From NCBI GenBank assembly GCA_937983305.1, contig CALKAJ010000220.1, positions 1 to 21,079 on the forward strand: a DNA stretch of 21,079 bases, in the 5' to 3' direction. Origin of the DNA: an uncultured Ignavibacteriota bacterium. Lineage in GTDB: Bacteria > Bacteroidota > Ignavibacteria > Tepidaquicellales > Tepidaquicellaceae. The translations under genes and the position numbers were made by a program. How positions within the stretch are numbered: position 1 is the first letter of the stretch; each line of letters begins with the position of its first letter. The notes beneath the pieces were generated by a model. It saw only the letters and a program-made list of their open reading frames with translations. It ran no database searches and was not told the origin of the DNA. Below are positions 15,204 through 21,079 of the stretch, one piece after another.

Positions 15204-15238
15204 TGTGTAAACTATGTTTTTAGTAAGGATATTACACA
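15204..15238 (-). promoter_or_regulatory. Candidate enhancer site for the sigma-54 promoter
   Basis: TGTGTAA (15204-15210) and TTACACA (15232-15238) are inverted arms 21 bp apart, centred about 97 bases upstream of the predicted start, a typical distance for a sigma-54 activator. A shorter perfect palindrome, GTCATAATGAC (15169-15179), is centred about 50 bases upstream. Assignment rests on position and symmetry only. Confidence 0.3.
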
Positions 15239-15240
15239 AC

Positions 15241-15273
15241 AAAAAAGGCCTCCCGGTTTCCCGGAAGACCTTT
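15241..15273 (-). terminator. Intrinsic terminator of the TonB-receptor gene
   Basis: In transcript sense AAAGGUCUUCCGG-GAAA-CCGGGAGGCCUUU (15273 to 15244) is a 13-bp stem with two G-U pairs and a GAAA tetraloop, ending in a run of six Us (15246-15241). It lies about 26 bases after the receptor stop. Confidence 0.92.
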
Positions 15274-15299
15274 AAAAATCAGGCTGAAATTTCTATTTC

Positions 15300-17606
15300 T
15301 TAAAACTCAACATTAATTCCGCCAACAGGCATAAATGCCCATTGATAAATTGTGCCTCTCTCATTTTTAGCTTTATTCCAGAAGTATCCGTAAATATTCT
15401 CTCTGTTATATACATTCTGGAACTCAATATATGTTGTTAAAGCAATTTTGTTGAAATAAAATTTCTTGTCCATTCTTATATCAAGTCTGTGATAAATAGG
15501 ATATCTTTCGTCATTGAATTTTGACATATCCCATACACCTCTTCCTGCAATTCTTGATGCTTCAATATCATAAGGTGTATAAGGTCTTCCTCCTGCAAGC
15601 TTAAATTTCAAACCAAAAAGCCAGTCATTTGCAACCTGATAACCTGCAACCAAAGTCAATTGATTCCCGAAATCGAATGCGGCGGGCTTTTCACCTCCAA
15701 CAAGAGCCGTAAATGCAGATGTCGAATAAGAATAAGTTAATGTTCCGTAAAACCCATTGCCTGAAAGTTTTTTCTGGATTGAGAAATCAAGTCCTCTTAC
15801 ATATCCTTTACCCGCACTCGTTGCCTCTCCGACAATGTTGGGTCCGAAATCTGCACCGCCGTCTATCAATATATATCTCGGGTCACTGACACTTACGGGG
15901 TAATCATTATATCTCTTTTCATATACTTCAAGTACTGTTCTTATTTCCGGTGTAAAGAAATGCTCTAAACCTACAATGTAATGGTCTGCCCTGATGGAAT
16001 TCAAATTTTTATTCGCCGGATTTGATGCAAGCCACAGGGAAATCGGAGTCTGATAAAATATTCCGAATGATGCATTTAAATTTGTCTTCTGAGTTAATCT
16101 GTAAGTGAGTCCTAATCTTGGTGCAATTGTACTTCTGTTATTAATAAAGTCTAAGTAATCATATCTCAAACCCGCATTAAATAAAAGTTTTTCATTGAAT
16201 AACTTATGCGTTACGTTTACGCTTGCATATAATTTGTTTGTGTTAATTTTATTTTCCACGTCGAGCGGGGGAATCACATAACCCTCGGGAGTTGTATCGC
16301 TTACTGCAAATAATTTGTTGTTATACGTTCCGTGTTTTCCTCCGATTCCGATATTCAAATATGTTTGCGGAGAAAATCTGTAGTTAATATCATATTTAAT
16401 ATTCAACTCGTTTTCATAAGAATCCTGTGAATATTCTTCAATCCCTGTCGGAGCGTATATGTTTTTACTGTAATATGTTGAGTATGAATTTGATACTACT
16501 GCCTGCATATAGCCGTCTTTAAATAGTCTTTTGTAATTTAATCCGAGTGTGTATGAATCATTCTTATTGTCGGAGTCATAAGGCATATCATTTACGTCAT
16601 CATCATTACCGGTTTCAAAATTTATTTTATCAATTGCTCCAAATCCAATCAGACTTAAATAATTATTTTCATCAAGCTCTAAGTTTAATTTCATATTTAT
16701 ATCCCAGTAATTCGGTACCGCCGAAAGTCTGATTGCATCTTTCAGTAAATCAAGATAGCTTCTGCGTATTGAAAGTAAATATGAACCTTTCTTTGTTAAA
16801 GGTCCTTCGAAAACTCCTCCGAATCCCGCAAATGAAAAATCAAGATTGTTAATGTAATTTGTTCTGCTGCCTTCACGGAATTTTATGTCAACTACACTCG
16901 ATAACCTGTCTCCGAATTTTGATGAAAATCCGCCTGTGTAAATATCAGCTTCCCGTATAAATTTTAAATTGATTAATCCAATCGGTCCTCCTGTTGAACC
17001 CTGCGAGCCGAAGTGATTTATGTTTGGTATGTCCATTCCGTCAATTAAAATCAGATTCTCCGAAGGACTTCCGCCTCTTACTATAAGGTCATTTCTCTGG
17101 TCATTGCCGACCGAAACTCCCGGAGCAGATTGCAGCACTCTTGATATATCTTCAGCCGCTCCCGGTGCTCTGCGTACCTCTTCATAATCAAGATTCATTG
17201 AACTGATATTTTCATTTGAATTTTTCTGAAAATAACTTGCCTCCACTTCAATCGTACTCGTTGTTATTGCCGATGTCTCAAGTTCAATCAGTATGAAAAG
17301 CGGTTTGTTAGACGATACCGCAATATCAGTTTTTACAACCGATGCATAACCCAGACATACAACTTCAATTCTGTATGTTCCGAATTTTAAATTTGTAAAT
17401 TCGAATTCACCGAATTCGTCTGAGCCTGCTTTGTATTCTGTATCAAGAATTTTTATCAATGCATCTCTTACCGGAGTCTGTACTTCACGGTCAATAATTT
17501 TTCCTCTTATTGTACCTTCTTCTTTCTTCGGCTCGTCTGTTGCTTTTACAGTCCCTGCAAAAAATGTCAAAGTTGCTAAAATTAATAGCAGAAATAATTT
17601 TTTCAT
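15300..17606 (-). CDS. TonB-dependent outer-membrane receptor with N-terminal carboxypeptidase-regulatory-like domain
   Basis: 768 residues from the ATG at 17606. An in-frame ATG at 17651 lies inside the operator palindrome and would add MLIIIITLILITKKT before a good signal peptide (MKKLFLLLILATLTFFAG), so the inner start is preferred. Domains: CarboxypepD_reg-like beta sandwich (about 32-110, GTIRGKIIDREVQTPVRDA, DEFGEFEFTNLKFGTYRIEV), plug (about 133-250, RVLQSAPGVSVGN, DLIVRGGSPSENLILIDGMD), then a 22-strand-type barrel ending in NVEF with the C-terminal aromatic typical of outer-membrane proteins. Such receptors take up ligands using TonB energy. There is no adjacent SusD gene, so polysaccharide uptake of the SusCD type is unlikely; the ligand is unknown. 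The tetR gene lies immediately upstream on the same strand. Confidence 0.92.
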   Translation of the reverse strand: MKKLFLLLILATLTFFAGTVKATDEPKKEEGTIRGKIIDREVQTPVRDALIKILDTEYKAGSDEFGEFEFTNLKFGTYRIEVVCLGYASVVKTDIAVSSNKPLFILIELETSAITTSTIEVEASYFQKNSNENISSMNLDYEEVRRAPGAAEDISRVLQSAPGVSVGNDQRNDLIVRGGSPSENLILIDGMDIPNINHFGSQGSTGGPIGLINLKFIREADIYTGGFSSKFGDRLSSVVDIKFREGSRTNYINNLDFSFAGFGGVFEGPLTKKGSYLLSIRRSYLDLLKDAIRLSAVPNYWDINMKLNLELDENNYLSLIGFGAIDKINFETGNDDDVNDMPYDSDNKNDSYTLGLNYKRLFKDGYMQAVVSNSYSTYYSKNIYAPTGIEEYSQDSYENELNIKYDINYRFSPQTYLNIGIGGKHGTYNNKLFAVSDTTPEGYVIPPLDVENKINTNKLYASVNVTHKLFNEKLLFNAGLRYDYLDFINNRSTIAPRLGLTYRLTQKTNLNASFGIFYQTPISLWLASNPANKNLNSIRADHYIVGLEHFFTPEIRTVLEVYEKRYNDYPVSVSDPRYILIDGGADFGPNIVGEATSAGKGYVRGLDFSIQKKLSGNGFYGTLTYSYSTSAFTALVGGEKPAAFDFGNQLTLVAGYQVANDWLFGLKFKLAGGRPYTPYDIEASRIAGRGVWDMSKFNDERYPIYHRLDIRMDKKFYFNKIALTTYIEFQNVYNRENIYGYFWNKAKNERGTIYQWAFMPVGGINVEF

Positions 17607-17642
17607 TGTTTTTTTAGTTATTAAGATTAACGTTATAATTAT

Positions 17643-17659
17643 TATTAACATTGTTAAGT
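17643..17659 (-). promoter_or_regulatory. Predicted TetR operator upstream of the TonB-receptor gene
   Basis: Transcript-sense ACTTAACAATGTTAATA shares 15 of 17 bases with the top or bottom reading of the palindrome at 18311-18327 and keeps its TTAAC/GTTAA dyad. It lies between the tetR stop (17676) and the receptor ATG (17606). A weak -35-like TTAACA (17668-17663) precedes it and TAATAA-type -10 candidates follow, so the dyad would again sit between promoter elements. Confidence 0.65.
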
Positions 17660-17675
17660 AATTGTTAAAATTTTT

Positions 17676-18287
17676 TTAATTCTTATTGCTTAAACTTGAA
17701 AATAAATACATAAGTGCACCATCAATCAATTGATTTCTATATTCTTCCGGGAAAAACATTCTGCGCCTTATTACAAGTGATGCAATGCCGTGTACAAGCG
17801 ACCAGATTGAAAATGCCGCTACTTCAATATCCGTTTCAGGTAAATATTTTATCTCCATCAATTCTTTAATATTTTGTTTCAGATAATCGTATGATGACAT
17901 TCCGTCCTGCCATTCTTCCGGAGATTTCAAATTTCTTACCGGCTCATTCATTATAAACATAAGGTCGTAATATCCGGGATTCTCAACTGCAAATTTAATG
18001 TAGGTCTTTCCGTGTGCAAAAAATCTTTCAATCGGGTCTTTGATTTCTGCTGTTTTTAATTGTTCTTTGTTAAATTCCTTGAAAGCCATCTTCTGCAATG
18101 TAAAAAATATTTCATCTTTATCTTTGAAATATAGATATATAGTGGTAGGGGAATATTCTATCTTTTCCGCTATCTTCCTTATGGTTACATTGTCATAACC
18201 TTCTTTGAGAAATAATTCCATAGCTGAATTTAGAATCAAATTCTCCATCTCAATTTTATCGCGTTGTTTTCTTTCTGATATGCTCAT
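17676..18287 (-). CDS. TetR-family transcriptional regulator, WHG-type C-terminal domain
   Basis: 203 residues. The TetR helix-turn-helix is at about 15-62 (LILNSAMELFLKEGYDN, VTIRKIAEKIEYSPTTIYLY, FKDKDEIF). The ligand-binding half has NPGYYDLMFIMNEP (103-116) and the WSLVHGIASLVI stretch (162-173) that characterises the WHG (TetR_C_33) group. Members repress their targets until a small, usually hydrophobic ligand binds. Its own promoter contains a perfect palindrome and the next gene downstream, a TonB receptor, has nearly the same palindrome 17-33 bases after the tetR stop. Autoregulation plus control of the receptor is the direct inference. The inducing ligand cannot be told from sequence. 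Confidence 0.93.
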   Translation of the reverse strand: MSISERKQRDKIEMENLILNSAMELFLKEGYDNVTIRKIAEKIEYSPTTIYLYFKDKDEIFFTLQKMAFKEFNKEQLKTAEIKDPIERFFAHGKTYIKFAVENPGYYDLMFIMNEPVRNLKSPEEWQDGMSSYDYLKQNIKELMEIKYLPETDIEVAAFSIWSLVHGIASLVIRRRMFFPEEYRNQLIDGALMYLFSSLSNKN

Positions 18288-18305
18288 ATTATTATTTACA
18301 TTGTA

Positions 18306-18334
18306 AAAATACTTAACAATGTTAAGTTTGTCAA
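18306..18334 (-). promoter_or_regulatory. tetR promoter with palindromic operator in its spacer
   Basis: In transcript sense TTGACA (18334-18329), a perfect -35, is 17 bp from TATTTT (18311-18306), a 4-of-6 -10. The spacer is almost wholly the dyad ACTTAAC-ATT-GTTAAGT (18327-18311). Predicted start is near 18299, about 12 bases before the tetR ATG. Binding here would exclude RNA polymerase, the usual TetR arrangement. Confidence 0.75.
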
Positions 18335-18361
18335 GTGAAAAATTAATATTTTTTTGAATTT

Positions 18362-21079
18362 TTAAATTTTCAGGTATAATCCCTTTTCTTTTATCGTATT
18401 AATAACCCTTGCATAATGGCTGTTTTGCATTAGAATTTCTTCACAGCCAAGTATGATTAATTTGGAAATTGCCCTCGAAAGTGCCACATTTAGCTTCCTG
18501 TCAACCTTATTGTCGTAGGTTAATGATTGAATATTATTAATTTGATTTACGCTAAAAATTGCAGTTGAAATTATTATAATTTCTCTTTCCGACCCCTGAT
18601 ATCTTTCCACTGTGTCAATTACAACTTTAGATTTTATTTCTTCGTCTGTGATACAGTCTTTTATACATCTGATTTGCTTCCGCCACGGAGTAATTACTCC
18701 GGCTGTATTTTCATCGAAATTTTCACCATAATAGTTTTTAATAATATCAAGTAAATATTTTACTTTCTCTGCTTCTTCCGTATTAAACTGACTTTGAATT
18801 GATTTTATTGTCGGTATAAAAATCAATCTCGCTCTCATTATTTCTTTTTCCTTACCGGATAATTCATCGTTAATAATATTTCCGGGCAACTTTTGCTTTT
18901 CTTTAACGCTGAGCAATTTATTGTCGTAATAAGGATTTATAAGTTGTGCAATCTCATCGTGCATTCTGTAATGATTTTCAAGTATGCCCGCTGCCGCTTC
19001 CCATTTATTTTTAATACACTGATTGAAAAGTCTTTCGAACATAGAAACTTTTAAATCATAAAATCCTGCATCATTCAAACTTTTATCTTTAATAGCTGTC
19101 TCATTGTCGTTTTGAAGACTTATTGCAGGTAATTGATAATGGTCTCCGATTAAAATAAATTTTTTACATTTCGATAGTATGCCGATAAGGTGCGGCTCAA
19201 GAAGCTGCGATGCTTCGTCAACTATCACTGTATCAAAATTAATTACCGGCTCTAATTCCTTATACTTCCCGATAAAAGAATGAACAGTCGAAACAACTAC
19301 ACGCGTATTCGAAAGTAGTTCTTTAGCCTCCGTTACCGAAAGATTTTTCATTTTATTCAGGAAGAGATAATCTTCTCCGCTCCCGTCATCACCGAATCGT
19401 ATAAACTCTAAATTATTTTTTCTGAGGTTTTCACAAATCTGATTTGCCGCTCTGTTCGTAAAAGTAAGTATTGCAATCTTTGATTTCGATTTTAAAAGTA
19501 TTTCCTTTAATATCGTCATCAATGCAAATGAAGTTTTTCCTGTACCCGGAGGTCCCTGCAAAAGAAAATAATTTTTTGCCGATAAAACTTTTTTTATAAT
19601 TGCGTTTTGTGAATCGCTTAATTCTGTGTTATGATATTTATAATCCGTAAATTCCGGTTTCTTTAGTCCAAGCAGTAAGTCCGCTTTATCGGAATATAAT
19701 AAATCTGTTACCGATTGTATGAAAGCCGTAAAACCTGTTTCCTGAAAATCGTGCTCTATAACCCACAAATCATTTGAATTAAAATAATTTTTGGCAAGCT
19801 GTTCGTTCCTCATCTTTACAGTTACCGAGTCGTTTTCAATCGAGCTTATCGTACATTTCAGTATTTCATTTAAAAGGGGATTGCCTGCAGAGCCGTTCTG
19901 AGCGTAAATAATTGCCGAATCATTTTCTCTGAAGTTTGAAATAAGTCCCGGCTTATCAAACCTGAAGCAGTAAGTATTTGTGTCATTGTCATATTTCTCA
20001 AATATAAGCGAGTATAGTATAGTATTGCTTTCAATCTTTTCCGATAGACTTTTTCTCCAGATAGAACTGAATCCAAAATCTGAATACTCTCCCGGATTAT
20101 TTGAGCCGAGTTTCGAAATCCATAATTCACGAATAAGAAAAGAGGAAAAATATTGAAAATATTTCTTCAGAATTTCCGCTGCTTTAGAATATTTTTCCGC
20201 AAGTAAAGAAGCTTCACTTTTTAAATAAGCAGGTAAAGAATCAATATTTTCCCGGGAAAATATTTTGAAAAATCTGAAATCTCCTGTTGAGAGCATCTGC
20301 TCGCCGCTTAAAATTCTGTTGCGGATTTTAAGTAGAGCTTTCTCTTCGAATATTGTATTGGTAACATTTCTTAATGGTGAAGAACCTGCCGCCGAATAAA
20401 AAATCATACTGGAGCCGCGTCTCTTGCCCCCGAAGGCTGATTTCAAAAGCAAATTATAAGCAGTTACCTGAAATTTATTTGTATGAAGTATATCTTTTTG
20501 CGGAGCTTTACCGCTTTTTAATTCAAATATATCTTTCTTTCCGTCTCCGTAATCTATCAGGCAATCAAGCCTTCCCGATATTCCGTATTTCCCGGAATAA
20601 AATGCCGGCTCTATTAAAATATTATAATCTCTGTATTGTTCTACAATATTTTGAATGTTTTTTAAATGATTATTTTTTATATCGTCAGTAATATTTGATT
20701 TTGCGGAGTCGTTAAGTGATATTAATGCGGGCAAATTCTCTTTGAAAAAAACATCGAGTAATTCATTTGTATTCGCTTTGTGATTTACAATTAATTCATC
20801 AAGCAGATAATTAACTGCGAGTCCTTTTAAAATATTTCCCGTCTTTCGTGAATATAAAAATTTCTTAAGAAAAAAAACAATTGGAGAGCCGTCCTCAATA
20901 GAAAAACATTCGGCTAATGATGAGGCATCAACTAAATAATCAGGCTCGATTACAACAAGCGTATCATTTGTTGATGAGTAATAGCCTGATATATTTTCTC
21001 CCGGTGAGTGTACAAGATTAAAAAAATTTATTTTGCAAAATTGCCACGCAGTCTTTCCTATGTATCTGAGGTCATTCCA
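18362..21079 (-). CDS. Dna2-like PD-(D/E)XK nuclease fused to superfamily 1B helicase (5' end outside window)
   Basis: 905 residues are visible and the frame is still open at the window edge; the TTG at 20734 is internal, since the 115 codons upstream of it encode conserved-looking sequence (DYLVDASSLAECF, LKGLAVNYLLDELI). Nuclease motifs: SGRLD (D172), FELKSGK (E186, K188) and NKFQVTAYNLLL for the QxxxY element. Helicase motifs: GPPGTGKTS (509-517), TFTNRAANQ, VDEASQ (about 620-625), GDHYQLPA (about 645-652), NHYRMHDEI, VERYQGSERE (824-833) and NVALSRA (864-870), the UPF1/Dna2-type set. The family processes DNA ends or flaps in replication and repair. The three C-terminal cysteines of the Dna2 iron-sulfur cluster are not visible after QxxxY. 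A housekeeping-type or defence-linked role cannot be separated here. Confidence 0.9.
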   Translation of the reverse strand, partial: WNDLRYIGKTAWQFCKINFFNLVHSPGENISGYYSSTNDTLVVIEPDYLVDASSLAECFSIEDGSPIVFFLKKFLYSRKTGNILKGLAVNYLLDELIVNHKANTNELLDVFFKENLPALISLNDSAKSNITDDIKNNHLKNIQNIVEQYRDYNILIEPAFYSGKYGISGRLDCLIDYGDGKKDIFELKSGKAPQKDILHTNKFQVTAYNLLLKSAFGGKRRGSSMIFYSAAGSSPLRNVTNTIFEEKALLKIRNRILSGEQMLSTGDFRFFKIFSRENIDSLPAYLKSEASLLAEKYSKAAEILKKYFQYFSSFLIRELWISKLGSNNPGEYSDFGFSSIWRKSLSEKIESNTILYSLIFEKYDNDTNTYCFRFDKPGLISNFRENDSAIIYAQNGSAGNPLLNEILKCTISSIENDSVTVKMRNEQLAKNYFNSNDLWVIEHDFQETGFTAFIQSVTDLLYSDKADLLLGLKKPEFTDYKYHNTELSDSQNAIIKKVLSAKNYFLLQGPPGTGKTSFALMTILKEILLKSKSKIAILTFTNRAANQICENLRKNNLEFIRFGDDGSGEDYLFLNKMKNLSVTEAKELLSNTRVVVSTVHSFIGKYKELEPVINFDTVIVDEASQLLEPHLIGILSKCKKFILIGDHYQLPAISLQNDNETAIKDKSLNDAGFYDLKVSMFERLFNQCIKNKWEAAAGILENHYRMHDEIAQLINPYYDNKLLSVKEKQKLPGNIINDELSGKEKEIMRARLIFIPTIKSIQSQFNTEEAEKVKYLLDIIKNYYGENFDENTAGVITPWRKQIRCIKDCITDEEIKSKVVIDTVERYQGSEREIIIISTAIFSVNQINNIQSLTYDNKVDRKLNVALSRAISKLIILGCEEILMQNSHYARVINTIKEKGLYLKI

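Noticed and set aside
17649..17651. Upstream ATG of the TonB-receptor gene
   Set aside because: It lies inside the operator dyad and would place 15 hydrophobic residues before a complete signal peptide.
20732..20734. TTG as the start of the nuclease-helicase gene
   Set aside because: The 115 codons between it and the window end are stop-free and encode nuclease-family sequence such as KGLAVNYLLDELI, so it is an internal Leu codon.

Overview
The window is AT-rich and reads like the chromosome of a free-living member of the Bacteroidota/Chlorobiota/Ignavibacteriota group, most probably Ignavibacteria or a close relative. Four proteins end in a type IX secretion (T9SS) type A sorting domain of the QNYPNPFNPxTxIxF...VYDxxG...SGxYFY form that is abundant in that group. 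Starts are preceded by A/T-rich leaders with no Shine-Dalgarno sequence, also usual for these bacteria. The placement is inference from protein style, not from a marker gene.

Layout. At the left edge are two plus-strand T9SS-exported proteins: a YCF48/BNR-repeat protein cut by the window start (2-2086) and a signal-peptide protein (2419-4098). Next is a Fic/DOC AMPylase-type protein (4206-5306), preceded by a compact array of six GCGGtrAAT boxes. Everything from 5315 to the right edge is on the minus strand. Read in transcription order from the right: a Dna2-like nuclease-helicase cut by the window end (21079-18362); a TetR-family regulator and a TonB-dependent receptor (18287-15300); a LamG T9SS protein behind a sigma-54-type promoter (15091-13046); tRNA-Ser(UGA); a secreted 5'-nucleotidase/metallophosphatase with a downstream lipoprotein gene (12651-10041); and a DUF1800-DUF1501-GH106-like cluster (9934-5315).

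How the genes work together. Most of the window is envelope and extracellular function: T9SS cargo, an outer-membrane receptor, a lipoprotein, a Tat substrate and a predicted secreted glycosidase. The most informative signals lie between genes. A 17-bp palindrome fills the spacer of the tetR promoter and recurs, 15 of 17 bases the same, just upstream of the TonB receptor, which predicts a self-contained TetR-receptor regulon. A two-module, 53-bp-period operator array covers the predicted fic promoter, consistent with autoregulation through the C-terminal winged helix of Fic. A 12-nt boxA-like element occurs both in the tRNA-Ser leader and in the nucleotidase leader. Good intrinsic terminators follow the TonB receptor, the tRNA and the lipoprotein gene.

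Two long reading frames need care. The nucleotidase frame stays open upstream through tRNA-Ser, but the real start is inside at 12651. The first and last CDSs both run off the window. I see no CRISPR array, insertion sequence, integrase or attachment site.
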